A stretch of 64,000 bases of DNA from Hyparrhenia diplandra. Taxonomy: Eukaryota > Streptophyta > Magnoliopsida > Poales > Poaceae. Each line of letters opens with the position of its first letter. Position 1 is the first letter of the stretch. Shown in pieces: positions 34,283 through 47,000 of this stretch. The stretch is taken from NCBI GenBank assembly GCA_015847255.1, contig JADLZK010008426.1, positions 124,001 to 188,000 of the forward strand, read 5' to 3'. Below the pieces are notes generated by a model that did no database searches, was not told the DNA's origin, and was given only the letters and a program-made list of their open reading frames with translations. Made by a program: the position numbers and the translations under genes.

Positions 34283-35100
34283 GGTGTGAGTAAATGTGTC
34301 CAGCACGTCTCCTCGTTTGTGGATGTGCAGGTGTGTCAAGCGTGTCATGGCTGTCAACGGCAACAAAGAAGCTCAAGCAAGGCGTCCATGTGCAACGGAT
34401 CGGGGCAATGGAGAACTAGTCTGTGTGGTGGAGGACGACTCCGTGTCCAATAGACCAGGAGGAGTAAAGGACAGACGGCAAAAGCATAGACCAAACCGCT
34501 GAAACATGGACTGTGAACTTTAGCACTTGGGCATGTCAGCAAGCAAAGTGCACATGATAGGATAGGGTCACAGCCTGGGACTGTTTTGAGTGTTGACAGA
34601 AGTTAATACCGCGAGTGGACCGAATCAAGGCGTTGTCGATGGAAGCGGCGATCACCGGAGGGGAGGAAGCAACGCGGAACAGAGACGGCAAGATGACAGG
34701 AACGACGGGTCACGGAATCACCGAGGAAAACGGGTCATCAGAGAGAGAGGACTAGCAGGAAAAAAAATAATCATGGATACACACGATGTGTCTACGTGTC
34801 ATAACCAAGGCCGCAATTTGGATCCTATCAACATCAGTGTTAAGACAGCTAGGCGTCCAGACGAGTGGTACGTTTGGACAACTAGGCGGCACGTAGGCGA
34901 GAAAGCGTCACTGTTTTTCAAGACGAGCTGGGTAGGCCTAGACGCCTAGGCAACGCCTTTAAAAGGCTGATCAACACACGGTGCATGTACATCTACACGA
35001 CAGGAAGCGAATGGCGCGTCGTATGCAGACAATGCGTAGTAGCACAGGGAATGGGCGGATCCTACACATCTGGAAAGCACACTATATTCTCATGCACGAC
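34283..35100. other. Intergenic, no supported gene
   Basis: Open frames are present but none has a recognisable domain. A tttaaaagg near 34960 could act as a TATA box for whatever preceded the degraded kiwellin copy. Confidence 0.35.
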
Positions 35101-35109
35101 GACGAACTG

Positions 35110-35405
35110 CTCAAACCATCAAGCCAGAGCACAGAAAATAAGAAAAATCAGAGCGAGAGGGAGCTTCAGGCAAGCAAAGATGATCACTGTCGAAGGAAAG
35201 TTAATGGATCAGCGTCCCACCGCAGTAGGTACCTCCCGGGCCAACCCAGCAATTATGAGAAAGAGTAACTGAACAACGACCTGTGACTGTGAGGACGGCA
35301 ATATGTGCCTGTATTGCTGCTCGCCGCCTTGTCACGGCTAGCACCAAGGAAGGGTAAGGATGGCAACGGCCCCGTCGGAGTGTGACAACGCATATCGCAA
35401 TGATA
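35110..35405 (+). pseudogene. Degraded kiwellin copy
   Basis: The leader ctcaaaccatcaagc...aaaataagaaaaatcagag and caagcaaagatg match the leader of kiwellin gene 2. After an ATG at 35180 the coding part is shrunken: pieces equivalent to the SGYLPG region (ggtacctcccggg), the DCCEDGK region (tgtgaggacggcaa), the CSPP region (tgctcgccgcc), and the GPSECDN region (ccgtcggagtgtgacaac) are recognisable, with deletions and stops between them. It ends near 35405. Clearly non-functional. Confidence 0.75.
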
Positions 35406-35430
35406 AGGATACATGTCGCCTCACTAGTGT

Positions 35431-35487
35431 ACTGTTGTTTGGCATATATTCACAAAGATATCACAGAGCATATATGCCAAACAGCAG
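35431..35487. repeat. Short hairpin
   Basis: actgttgtttggcatatat and its complement atatatgccaaacagcagt are separated by about 18 bp; possibly a MITE core or a structured 3' end. Confidence 0.6.
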
Positions 35488-35822
35488 TTCAATTCCACAC
35501 AAATTCTAACGTTGAGTTTTCAGGTCTGAAATATTCCAGACAGATCACAGAGCAGGTCAGAACTGTGAAATATTAAGGATAATTACACTCAGGCGAGTTT
35601 AATTCTTGTAGCAATTTCAGTATTAAGCATGTAATTAGCACATTAGCAATTTCAACAAAATAATAGATTTGAAATCGAATAAGACATGAAAGTCCAGAGG
35701 ATTCCATGATGATCATTACCTAATGTGGCTGCTTGATGGGTTCCGTTAGTGTTACAAACATAGTACTACGAGTCTGATTCTTCAGCTTTGAACCAATCCC
35801 AGCTATCTCATGCCTCACAGGC

Positions 35823-38615
35823 TCACACAGCTTCTACAAGCCTTTCCCGAACTGAATTCTGATCTGTTATAGGCTCAATGCTGCAAATGTAAAGAAAAAT
35901 ATATCTCAGTATTTCATGAAAATCTAAAAGAAAGGATGCTTGCTAATATTACCAAATGAAACTTGCCTGTAAAGTATTTCTCCTTCATTTATCACCTTCT
36001 TAGATATCCAATCGGGAGCCAGATCCTGTAAAAATATGCAGCTGCTCTTCTACTTCTCCTATATAAGTAAAAACGGTGATATAATCAGCATTGCTCACAA
36101 AATAATAAGTGTATGTTGGAGTTGTTATACTGATCATCATTACCAATCTGTTCTATCTCCAAGTTGTTGGCAAGAATACTGTAGAAAAGTTCCTGTTTTG
36201 TAATTAGTGAATTCTTGGTAGAATGAGAAATAGTGCAGACAATCTCAAATGTGGAACGTAATGAAGCCATCTTTTCCTGCTTGTCTTCATCAGTAAAGAA
36301 GACAGGATCATTCTCCTTCAAGGAAAAAGATCATATGGTCAGGAAATAAGCAATAGACAAATTGAACATTGTAGAATTGTTGAAGTCTTCCAACTTTTAC
36401 AATAAAAAGAAACAAAAGAGCAGGAAGCAAGAAATCTATTAGTCATACACCATGCAATACCTAGAAAATTAAGAGCACATGTTTTCTATAGTGAACTTCT
36501 ACAGGCAAAAAAAGAGAAAATGGCATTCTGGTACCACTGTGCCTCAGCACATAAAATTCAAGTTAGGTAAGATATTGCGGAATTTTAGTAGTCCGATGGC
36601 TGGCTTGTTTCTATAGAAAATGAACAACTACACTGCTAATGTTCTAGGCATTATTGAACTGTTGTGTATGCCTGTTTCCTGAATTGCACTATTAAATGTA
36701 GAAATAGCTGTCCACAGTTATTCTGTTGCCATGTTACGCGCTAGGTTTTTCACAGAAATCCATGCACAAGCATTTGTTTCTAGTTTATGTTACTGACTAC
36801 GGCATCTCTGACAATGTAGCATGTAATTCCATACACAAAAAGATAAATACAATTCTATGTGATGGATGGAAATCAAGATACCTCTAATGACTTGTTGAAA
36901 CTAGATGAGTCTTCTGAGAAATTTTCCTTTTTAGATGTAGGCTCATGTTCCATTCTATCATGATAAGAAAGGCTTCCTCCTTCAAATTTCAAAGATGTAT
37001 TTAGAGATCTGCGGGCAGAACTGGCTGAACGTGGTTCAGAAATTTGTCCACATGTGGCCTCGAGTTTCTCAAGTGGAGTTGGCAATGGCATTTTGGGTGT
37101 CTGCATTGCTGGTGTTTGAGCCAACAATGGTGACTCACGAGGTCTCTTGTTTTGGCGTACCACGACAACAAGAGATCAAATGACGACTTGGAGTAACAGA
37201 ATTTCAGAGTTCATCATGGAATCGAAGCATGTTTGTCTTGCTTTTTAGGGCTTCTGTTTGTTCCTTCTGTATCATAAGCACTCACAGAGCTTTTTTTGTT
37301 GAATCGGGTAGCAGTTGAGTCTTTTTAGCTCCATCAGTAATGACTTTCTGGGACATTAGCTTTTCGAAAAAGATTGTGGGAAGTGGGAAGCATTTGAGAA
37401 TCCATCCTCGTGGTGTTCTGCAGATGTGGCTCAACAACATGCCCATTATGTGATGCCTCAAGATATAACTGGCCCCTTGACCTCAAGTTAAAAGGTTCGG
37501 TAAGACTGCCCGGAATTCCGGAATATGCGTACCTGCATAAATAACAATTCCGACTAGAATCTTTGAGTGAATTATCCCGGCCTAGGACTAATAGAATCAA
37601 AAGGTGCACATGAGTGACCTCCTAAAAAAGACATGAGACCTACTTCGGTTGAAGTGCTCCAAGCAAACTAGGGAAAATGATAAACAGTGAAGATCTACTA
37701 ATGAACAACTACCTAAGGAAGGCCGATTAAATTAAGTCTAGTACCTTAGGATGAGCATCCAAAAATCTCAAAAGCTTTGAGTAAAAGGCCTCATAAATTG
37801 CCATGGATTGGGACTGATCAGGACTTGTGCATTGCACAACATCCATTACAAGTATGATTTCCATATCGGCATACATGCATAGGCTTTGCCCATCATGTAG
37901 AAGTATCCTCTTAATGGATTGCTTTCGAAACAAATGCTTCATTTGGGCCAAATGATCAGTATGATAATTTCTCGCAATGCGAAAGGTTATCACCCAACTG
38001 TAACAAATAAAAGAATAAAAAATATCCCACAGATACTTTTGTCGTAGTTGTTACCTTTTTTGTGAGTATTTCCACGGGCAGCAATATTGTTAAATGTAGC
38101 CATCCTCTTCCGTAAGCATAACAACCTTATAGAACTCTCCATTCTATTAAAAAGATTCAGCAAATCCTTGTGTCTGCCATTGTGAACAAGGAAGACAAAG
38201 TGAATAATCATGGCTAGAAAGTATGACGCACACATAGGCATGAGATATTGAGATGAAATTAAAATGGCTCACTTCTCAAGAAGTTCAATGCTCCTCGAAA
38301 TATGAGATCGGCTCGCACCAGGTGAAATCTGTCATTATAGCCTTCATCATCTGTGTCACCCTCATCTTCCACGAATTGATTTGCAAATCTGTCTTTATAC
38401 GTCTCTACAAATAAATTCCTTGCCAGCGAACTCACAACAACCCCTGTGCTTCTAGATTCAAGCTTCTCTGGAGTGGGTGATTCAATTTTGCTTCCAGCAT
38501 CTTCTGTGTCAACTTTCATCTTGTGCACAATTGCAGGGCTACTTGAATCATCATCATTAGACATTTGTGGTAATCCTTTCTTAAGGTCAAGCTGAATAGC
38601 ATCCCCCTCACTCAT
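35823..38615 (-). CDS. CDT1-like replication licensing factor, disrupted
   Basis: Minus-strand exons with splice consensus: 38055-38173, 37745-37997, 36882-37532, 36144-36315, 35967-36058 and 35823-35880, preceded by a first coding exon from an ATG at 38615. Landmarks are LFNRMESSIRLLCLRKRMA, HLAQMKHL, KRILLHDGQSLCMYADMEII, SPLLAQTPAMQTPK, the C-terminal winged-helix DEDKQEKMASLR, LITKQELFYSILANN, DLAPDWISKKV and the end SVRERLVEAV. CDT1 loads MCM helicases at origins together with ORC and CDC6 in the nucleus. The frame is broken several times, mostly by one base in homopolymers (A5 at 37367-37371, T7 at 37291-37297, A5 at 36030-36034 on the plus strand) and also by short deletions in the 38055 and 37745 exons. 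It is a pseudogene or an error-rich assembly of a real gene. The function of the N-terminal part (from MSEGDAIQ) is not recognised. Confidence 0.7.
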
Positions 38616-38689
38616 TTTCAGGTCTCTACACTACAATAATGGGATCATAAGTAATATGCTCTAAACTAAATCAAACACAAATCCAATAT

Positions 38690-39150
38690 TCATAAAAGTA
38701 CAAGGGTGAACCGCACACAATTATTTTGAGAAAAAAAATGAGCATATGTTTGATATATGGTTTTCAAGTCGTCGCCTAGGCGTCCAAATCTCGGGCGTCC
38801 CCATCGCCCACGACCAAAATCCGTAAAAGCAAAAAAGAGGCGGAGGAGAAGAAAGAGGAAGAGCAGAGGAGGAACAGCAGGGGTTTGGGAAGGCCAAACT
38901 CCCATCTCCGCACCATCGGCTCCCATGGCCATGGCAGCTCCGATCTGCAAGGGGGCGCATGGGAGAAGGGGAGGGGAAGCGGCAGGGAGGACCGGAGGAG
39001 AGGTGCCGGCTGCAGATGTCAACGGAGGGGGCAGAGAGAGAGAGAAAGAGGCGGCACTGATAGAAGCAAAGAAGCACCAGCGGGCGGCGGCCCACCGCTT
39101 GTTGCCTCGTCGGAGAGCTAGAGGGAGCGAAGAGGCGGCACCTGAAATTT
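38690..39150 (-). promoter_or_regulatory. GC-rich leader/promoter of the CDT1-like gene
   Basis: A pyrimidine- and GC-rich segment on the minus strand (ctctctctctgcccc, ccgccgcccgctgg) upstream of the first coding exon looks like a 5' UTR with proximal promoter. Long open frames here on both strands are compositional. A Tourist MITE abuts it at 39152. Confidence 0.4.
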
Positions 39151-39151
39151 A

Positions 39152-39508
39152 GGCCGGTCTCAATGGAGAGTTTCACCTCCCGGTTTCCAAGATGTGAAAC
39201 TTTGACATGAAATAGACGTCTCCCTCAATGTACAGTTTCATTGCACAGTTTCATAGGCTCAAGGGTCCCACAACCTCTCTCTCATTGCATGGTTTAATTG
39301 CATAGTTGCATGGTGAAACTCTATTTGTGTCTCAATGGGGGTTTCACACAATTTCCAACGCATGTGAAATCCGTGCCCAAAGGTTTCACCATGGTGAAAC
39401 TCTTTCCTTCTCTCTCCTAGGAGTTTCATACAAAAAGTGAAATTTTGCTGATGTAGCGCTGTATTTAATGTGTATGAAACACTCATGAAACTCCCATTGA
39501 GACTGGCC
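39152..39508. mobile_element. Tourist-like (PIF/Harbinger) MITE, 357 bp
   Basis: The left end ggccggtctcaatgg and the complement of the right end ccattgagactggcc are inverted repeats; both sides are flanked by TTA (39149-39151 and 39509-39511), the Tourist target preference. The interior repeats gtttca and gtgaaac motifs. Confidence 0.85.
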
Positions 39509-39511
39509 TTA

Positions 39512-42500
39512 GAAGGGTCAGGGAAAGTTACGTGGGCTGCTTTCGGTGCGGTGGTCTCTAGGCTTGGGCTTTCTTTAGTTTTTTTTTCTTCTTTTTTTTT
39601 TTTCCTACTTCCTTCACAGTTCTACTTCGAAGTTCTTCGTACTCATTTAGATATCATGTCACCTAGTCGATTTAAAAAGATGACTCGTCATACCGCCTTA
39701 ATAAATATAGATATATATATATGTGTGTGTGCAAATTATATTATGTCCGAGTATCATTTTATCTTTCATCAAAAGATTCTATATTTCATGCAAACACAAC
39801 CAAAAAAAAAGTGAGAACATAATTGCCCTTTGTCCACTTTCGACACCTCAATATTATTGATCTCATATCGCATCGAAAAATTCACCAATGATTTGGCAAG
39901 GTTATTTATTGTGTGCCTCCATCTCGTGATCTCATGACCTTAAGATTTAACGAGCTAACAAGAGCACGTATCAAAAGGAAGTTTATGAAGACAATCGTCC
40001 ATCATGTGTCATGTCAAGCTAATCAAACTTGACGGCATGTACGGTGGCTTCTCAAACTCACACCCGCCAAGGAGCCGCTTCACGTGAGAGGCCGGTGAAG
40101 GCTCCACACAAACCCCGACCGAAGGCTCCATGCCGAGGTCCCTTGGCCGAGTCTCTATGATAAAGGGTCCCTAGCGAAGGTCTTATATCAGGGGGTCTCG
40201 ACGAAGGTTGATTGGAGAAGGTCTTTTCGACGATGGCTAACTCGAGGAGGTACGAACATCCAAGTAAGGTCATTTCTATTCAATAAAACAATATGTAAAG
40301 GCGAAGGCGAGTCGAAGCATAGTGGCAAGCATGCCATCCTCATTGCCATCGATCTCGCTATGGAGCGAGGGTCAACCATCCACAACTTGCCTAGGCTGCT
40401 GTCATGAACCTCCACATGACACCAAACAAGACAAGGCGACTTACGCGATATCCGCATCACGCGATTACCCACGAGCCCTAGTTTGCTCCTTTGCCGATGC
40501 AAAGCGCCCACCCTCAGAGATCCACTATCGACCCCACTATATATTTCTCTTGACATGCAAAGTGTCTACCTCGGTAATCCACTATCATTTTCCACTAGCA
40601 ATTTCTATTGACATGAAATATGTCCACCTCAAAGAACCCACCAAAGCATTTGCAATTAAAGTTCACTAGCACAAGAAACATGATATTCACGTTAGCGAGA
40701 CACATCATGGATTCTATATTTATATTCTCTACTTCATACTCGTGGCAACGTGTGGGGCCCCTAGTTTAGACAAATAGCAACAACTTTTTTTATAGCAATG
40801 AAGGGGTTTTTATAACTCTAAGTAGCATTAAAGATTTTGATGTTTTTTTAAATGGATTCTCTTCGAACCCTATTGCATTCAAACGGCCCCTATCTCTATG
40901 GCTTGATGGGTGAAATTTTGAGACATTATGACCACCGGTGGAAAGTGATATTGTGATGGTTAGAGTTATGAAGAGTATCAAACTTGGAGCTCTATGCGTA
41001 GCATAGTGGGAGTATGTAATACTGCATTAATGCAAGTGCCATTTTAATGTTATTTTAGGGCTATCTCACAAAGGAACTCAATGAAAATCAAACACAATAG
41101 TAACAAACATAATTCACTAGCTAGGGTGCGGTCCAAGTTCTCTTTAGAGTAAAGCGCATGTGGACAAGCTCTCTAATATTGTTTTAGGGTTTAGTATCAC
41201 AAAAAGAACTTAAGGGAATCCCTAGAAATTGAATGTGGAGCTTGAGAGCCTTTAATGGAGTGAGAGGCGTGTATGCAAGTTGGTGGTGAGTTCTAGTGGT
41301 GGTGACCCATGGAGAGGCTTGTAAGTCATGGCGGTACCACGAGTTGCATGGCAGTGTCACACCAACCAACATATGAAAGGATAAGAATTAGGCTTAGCTA
41401 GCAAAGCTAGGATTGCAGTTGTATGTATTTAGAGTTGTGAGCATTTGGTTGCACATCAAAGCAGTACGGCTTTTCCTAAACTCAATTTCAACAAACAATA
41501 ATCAATAAAAATCGTTTTGAGTCTAACTCCATAGTTGTTGTTATAATATGATTTATGCTTGTATACATTAGCCTCCCATCTTTATTAACTTGCTTATCAT
41601 CTTGATAATTCTTATTAGTTCACTAATTATGTGGTCATTATCACCAAAACCAACCATTAGGGTTTGATTGCACTTATAGGCCTGCACTCGAAATTAGCAT
41701 TTTCTTCCATCATTGAGCTCTGTTTGAGACACTTGAGGCTGAATCATGACTAGGTTCAATAATACCATTTGTTGTATGGCTCATGATCTTCAATTCCTCT
41801 TACAAGTCAAACTTCATATCTAGCTCGAAAAATATATTTTGTAGAGTTCCTTTAGAGTCATTTAAGCAAAGTGGCAAGGGTTGTTTGAGCTCATGACTTC
41901 AAATCCATTTAGTATGGCAATATTAAGAAACTTGACTTGCCATGCTTGAGCTCAATCCAATGCTTAAGCGGTGGCAAACGCCTGGGGGTGTTACAAAATC
42001 CCATGGTGGGAGCTCAATGAATCACTCACAAGAGGGGATCTACAAGCCACGATCAATCCACTAGTGACTCCTTTTCGCGAATCTCCCGCGGGGTAAGGAT
42101 CAACCCCTCACAAGTCCTTTGGTGTGGCCTCGAACAATCACCAATCGAGCTCAACACCGCCACAAACTCCAAGCCGCTAGGAAACCAAGCAAATTCCCAA
42201 GATAACAAGAATCCTGCGGCTCCTCCGAAGAACAAGTGCCTCTAGATGAATTAGGACCAATCCGTGCAAGAAAAATGAAGGGGTTATAAATCCACCAGAA
42301 CTTAGTGGCAAAATGTGAGGGGCCTAAAAAAATAAAAACGGGAACTGAGACATTACCTATAATGTGAGACATTACCTATAATGTAATATGGAGTTCGCTA
42401 AAAGGATGTGAAATTCTAGCTATCACTCCGTAAAAGTTGATACAGAAACCGGTGGAAACAACTGACTAAAAATTGAGTGAAATAACTGCCCACAAATTAA

Positions 42501-43284
42501 GCCAAACCCTAGACTCACATAGCACAACACAACAGCTGACCGAACAACCACCACAACTCAAACCGACGCCATTGCGAATGCGAGGCGAAACAAAACACTC
42601 CGCCGGAGAGCACATGGGATGGGAGAGTGGCAGAAGAACGGAAAGCATCGTAATAAAATTCCAAATCACAAGCAAGCACAAGACAATATTTAATTAAAAG
42701 TTTACCCACAGGTAGAGCTCGTGGTGCTCTCAGCGTCTCAGATCTGAAGTAGGTACGAGAATCGGGCGCTTCAGGACGCAGGATTTCACGGCGGGATTCA
42801 GCCGGCGGCGGCGGGCGTGCGCCATTGCAGAAGGGAGAGGGAGAGGGACAGAAAAAAATTGAAGCGGCAACGGAGAGTCTCCACGGAGGAAACTGTGCGC
42901 TTCAAAAAAAAAAAAGGCAGAGCAAAACCGAACGTTTCCCACCCAACTGGAGCCCAACAACGGCTATGTTTTTCGGGACTCTTTTTATAAGCCAGCATCA
43001 ACGAATCGTGTGGGCCGTTCCTTTGCTTCACGCTTTCGGCCCAATCGTTGGTTCTGTTGCTTCACAGAGCCAGCCGTTCCAACCCATGAATTTTGCTTCC
43101 ATGCAAAAAACTACGACCAGCACGCATATCAAATAATTAGATAGATTGTTCTCTTTAACCCTGAGCCAGTAGCTGTTATAAACTTGTACATAAATATCGA
43201 ATAAAATGGTTTTACACACGCTCTGAAACTAGAATCTCTTCTGAAGTTCATCGACCGAGCGTTCAGAAAAGGACACGACGCAAA
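39512..43284. other. Repeat-derived intergenic DNA
   Basis: No convincing gene. 40020-40260 has LTR-element-like text (cgaaggctccatgccgag, ccttggccgag). 41980-42310 resembles an LTR leader (caagaggggatctacaagcc, tcaccaatcgagctcaac). A two-copy gagacattacctataatgt repeat is at 42346-42383. A small minus-strand frame near 42740-42836 (MAHARRRRLNPAVKS, 31 codons) behind a pyrimidine-rich leader may be a relic first exon. Microsatellite (AT)n(GT)n is near 39708-39730. Confidence 0.4.
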
Positions 43285-44825
43285 CTAGGTTGATTTTGTA
43301 GAGTGAATCAAGCTACCAACTCCCAGGAAAAACCCGAAAGTTACAGCAGTGCCGACGGTGGTTCGTCCAATGTATCTGATCTTTAGGAACCCAGGGATCT
43401 GTGGAGCAGAATAACACTGATTAGCACTAAAAAATCTAAATTTTATTTCTGATACGTTTTGTCCGCTAGTTAAAGTAACAAAGCTACATTTGTGCTAAGT
43501 CCGACTAAGTTCAATTAAATGGACAATGAAGACTGTCTTAATCGGAAAAAGCATCATTAGCATCATGATAAGTAGTGTTATGTTCAGCAGCTGATAAAAT
43601 CCATTGCATCTTGAAAGACTGAACAGGGCAGTCAATTTATTTCTTTCCTACTGTTTCGATGCATCAATATGTAATAATTTATTTATTAATGTTGTTCATC
43701 GCGAACTCTACGAAAGGAAATATTGAAAGGGGAATCAAATATCAAATAGAAGAACTACCGGGAAAGCAGTTCTGAATATGAGAAAAGGCAAACAGCGTGT
43801 TTGCATACCTTGTGCCTGAATGCATCAAAAGTTCCATAGCAAGCACCTGGGTATAGAAATATATAAAAATTATGCTAATTAATAACTTGGTACTCGTATC
43901 CTACGGCAGAAGAAAAAAGGGAAAACAATTTACTTTTGTGAAATTCGTATCCTAAGAAGCACAAGAGCATTATGAAAAAAAAAACTGCAGCCTATAAGCA
44001 ACTTTCTGTTAGAGGCAGCTACATATTATTGAGATCAAGAATTTCAAAAGAGTTATTATTGTACAGAAGAAAAAAGAAGCCAAGCATGTTTAGAGTTTAG
44101 CTACCAATCGTAGAAGTGCCGGTCCTCTAACACGCACCGCAAAGAAATATCAAGTAGTAGGACTTTCCAAAGGAGCATCTTTTTATGCCATATACAAAAA
44201 CCAAAAGCAATGACTGTCCAAAGTAAAGAATGATAGAGACCAGTAGGCTAGGACAACAGTGACCATATCCAATCCTTTGTTAAGATTAGTATCCCAACGA
44301 TCGAGCAAGTACAAAACCAATCTGAAACGCTGTCATTTAGTCCAAATCAGCAAACTTAACCAAATTCCAGCTTGCAGAAATCTGCAGGGAGCGCCGAGCA
44401 GGCTGACTGACTAATCGGTACATTTTTGACACTAGAAGCCGTTCACTCAAAACTCAACGCAAATTAAGGCGATCGAGTAGTAGATGACTAAATGTTGCAT
44501 TTTTCTTCATCCCAATTCTTAACAACCAGCAGCACATTCACCAAATTTCATGGCATATGTACCAAACCAGCAACAACCCTTAAAACGCAAACGATTTGGC
44601 AAACAAACTTCAACAAGAGCGTCGATTTATATAGTACATCTGAGGCCACAAAGCAAACCGCTGATCAGCGGATATATAGCTTGAGAAGATCGTTTCTTTA
44701 AAAATATATATGGTATAATATAATTAAAAGTGGAGGAGATTACCCATGGCTCCGCCGACCGCTGCGCCGACGGCGACTCCGGCGCCCACCTGCGCCATGT
44801 AGTTGTTGTTGTTGCTCCTCGTCAT
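43285..44825 (-). CDS. Romo1/Mgr2-family mitochondrial inner-membrane protein
   Basis: Three minus-strand exons with GT-AG splicing and matching phases: 44744-44825, 43809-43846 and 43285-43398, ending in TAG, giving 77 aa. The protein starts MTRSNNNNYMAQVGAGVAVG, with a glycine-rich first hydrophobic segment (VGAGVAVGAAVGGAMG), a loop CYGTFDAFRHKIPGFLKIRY, and a second hydrophobic segment (TVGTAVTFGFFLGVGSLIH). This layout and length are those of the Romo1/Mgr2 family. Yeast Mgr2 is a TIM23 translocase subunit that gates lateral release of preproteins; animal Romo1 is a related small inner-membrane protein. All exons are intact. I know of no reason to doubt expression, though no promoter element was resolved. 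Confidence 0.9.
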
Positions 44826-44869
44826 CACCTCCTCGCACTGATCCTCTGACGGCCGAGTTCTTCCGGGTT

Positions 44870-45960
44870 CGGGGTTCGTCGTGTTTGCAGTTTGCTCAGA
44901 TAGGAGAGTATGATTTATGTTTTGGATCTTGGGGAATCAAGCAGGCCTAATACAAAGCTTCGATTTTCGTAATGGACGGCTACTTATTACAGGAGAACTG
45001 CCAGGATGAGTTTTTCTTGGAGTAGAAGTTGTCATCACGGTTTAATTGTAGCCCAAGTAATTGTTAAAGCGTCGAAAGTTTACTATACGTACGTGTGTAC
45101 TGTGTAGCCAAGTAGGGATTTTAAAACCTGCATTTTACGTTCACGTATAACTTTCAGAATTCAGAAAGATTACAAATTGCATCCTTGTTCAGTCAATGTT
45201 TTATTTTACTGACGTGGGGGTTGACCACCTGAGAATAATTGGGGCAGGCTGGGACTGGCAGACTGCATTTCTAATAATTGATGGCTTCTTCAACATACTC
45301 CTATACCAAGAATGTAATGCACCGATCCGTAAAACATTGTGGTTACGTTGTACCATCTCGATCAATCGGTTATTATACTGACTTGGTGGCCAACTGGCCA
45401 TGCTGGAGGCAAACAACTTGGGGGGCAGGTGAACTGTGTTGACTTTTTGAAGCACATACATGAATACATGATGCATGGCAGGAATCACTTAGCTCTAGTT
45501 CTTATCTACTTCACCATCACTTTTAGGTAGAGCAGTTGAGCATTGGTGCACTTGCAAATGACAATGTGTCAGTGTTCAGGACCTACCGTTATCATGGAAG
45601 ATCTCCTCTGGCCAATGACGCATATGGATCATTCCTGGTCATACCATTATCCAGCTACTTGTAGTAAAAGCACTGACATTTCTGCTCCATTGCTCTCTCG
45701 GCCTGCAGTCGAGTAATGGATTAAAGGTAGTAGAACCATTTTCCATTTGGTTGGTTGTTGCGTCTTGTTCTCAATTGTGTGGTGAACTGGTGATACAAGT
45801 AAGTCTAGAATTATAAAAATCTAGTCATGCATATTATTCCTCTCTAACAACAATCATATGCTATGTACACGGCCAGCACTCTGCCAGAAGAATGTAACGC
45901 AACGACTCTGAACGACTCTCAACTCTCTCCCAAAGACAGGAGAAGAGACAAGTCCTGAAT
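44870..45960. other. Intergenic between Romo1-like and NHL genes
   Basis: The left part is the promoter side of the Romo1-like gene and the right part is the 3' flank of the NHL gene. No further gene is supported. Confidence 0.4.
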
Positions 45961-45963
45961 GCA

Positions 45964-46779
45964 TCACAGCTTCAATCCAAACTTGCAGTTGCTGGCCTTA
46001 ATCTTGATGGGGCTACTGACGTCCATGAGCCTATCAACGACAAGATCACAGCGCACCCTGGCGGTGACCTTCCACAGCTTGAATCCCCGACCTCAAGACG
46101 CACGGGCACATCAGCGCGGAACACGAGCGGGACGGCGGCCGTCCGCTGCGCGTCCTGCAACCCTGCGACGACGGCGGTGCCCAGCTGCACCTCCCCTGCC
46201 ATGGCGAGCTGCAGCACCGTGGTGTTGCGGTGGCCCTGGTAGAAGGCCGGCAGCGCGCCGCGCGCCAGGCGGTACGACTGGTACCACACGCCCAGGCTGG
46301 ACCCGGGCTCGTACTGGATCCCGACCCGCGCGTTCGGGTTCGCCGCCGTCACCGTCACGTCGAACCGCGCCGTCGCCGCCAGCGTCGTCGGGTCCACCTG
46401 GAACGCGGACACGGACAGGCGGTCCACCGAGTAGCGAGGCGCCTTGGGGTCCAGCGCCAGGTACAGCGCGCCCACCGCCGCCGCGGCGAGGACGGCCAGG
46501 ATGATTAAGGTGATCAACGCGCAGCAGAGGAAACGGCAGCAGCAGCCGCGGCGGTGACGCTTCAGAGGTGGTGGTGGGAGAGGGGCCTGTGGTGCGATGC
46601 GGCGTGGTGGTGGTGGCAAAGGGGCCTGGGACGTAGGCGCGTTGTTGTTGGTGGTGGTTTGTGCGCTGCGCGGGGTCGCCCTTGTCTGACCGGAACGAAC
46701 CGCCCGGTACCAGCGGCGCCGTCGGGCGGTTTTTGCCGGCCTCTAGGTCCTCGGGGTGGATCCTCTGGTGATCCGCCAT
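45964..46779 (-). CDS. NDR1/HIN1-like (LEA_2) membrane protein, two frame breaks
   Basis: The ATG at 46779 gives MADHQRIHPEDLEAGKNRP, a proline-rich cytosolic part, a Cys-Arg-rich CCCRFLCC followed by one transmembrane helix (LITLIILAVLAAAAVGALYL), then the LEA_2 domain (APRYSVDRLSVSAFQVDP, NPNARVGIQYEPGSS, YRLARGALPAFYQGHRNT, PLVFRADVPVRLEVG) and a C-terminus KLWKVTARVRCDLVVDRLMD to KFGLKL at the TGA at 45964. Two one-base breaks of opposite sign interrupt the frame: near the A3G4 run at 46618-46624 (one base too many) and at C4 46085-46088 (one too few). With both allowed for, the footprint is 272 codons, the usual NHL length. NHL proteins sit at the plasma membrane and act in basal and effector-triggered immunity. 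Confidence 0.85.
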
Positions 46780-46984
46780 GGTCAGAGCTGATTGAGAGCT
46801 CGCTGGTACGTGCTGGCGCCGCTGCTCTGCTTCTCCTCTCGGAACAAGCGAAGGCAACGCGCGGTCACGCTAGCTCCACTCGCCCTGCCCTGCACTCACT
46901 GCCTTTGCTTGGAAGAACCTCCTGGTCTCTCTGTGCTGTGCGTGCGTGTTCCCCGCCCGGCTCTGTTTCCGGCTGCAGAGACCT

Positions 46985-47000
46985 CGCTCTCTATATAGGA
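46985..47000 (-). promoter_or_regulatory. TATA box of the NHL gene
   Basis: The minus strand reads tcctatatagagagcg about 210 bp upstream of the ATG at 46779, a good plant TATA box. Confidence 0.6.

Noticed and set aside
46111..46857. A 248-codon minus-strand frame starting at 46857 as the NHL gene model
   Set aside because: It contains the true N-terminus but then runs in the wrong frame through the LEA_2 region after the break near 46620; the conserved domain lies in the other frame.
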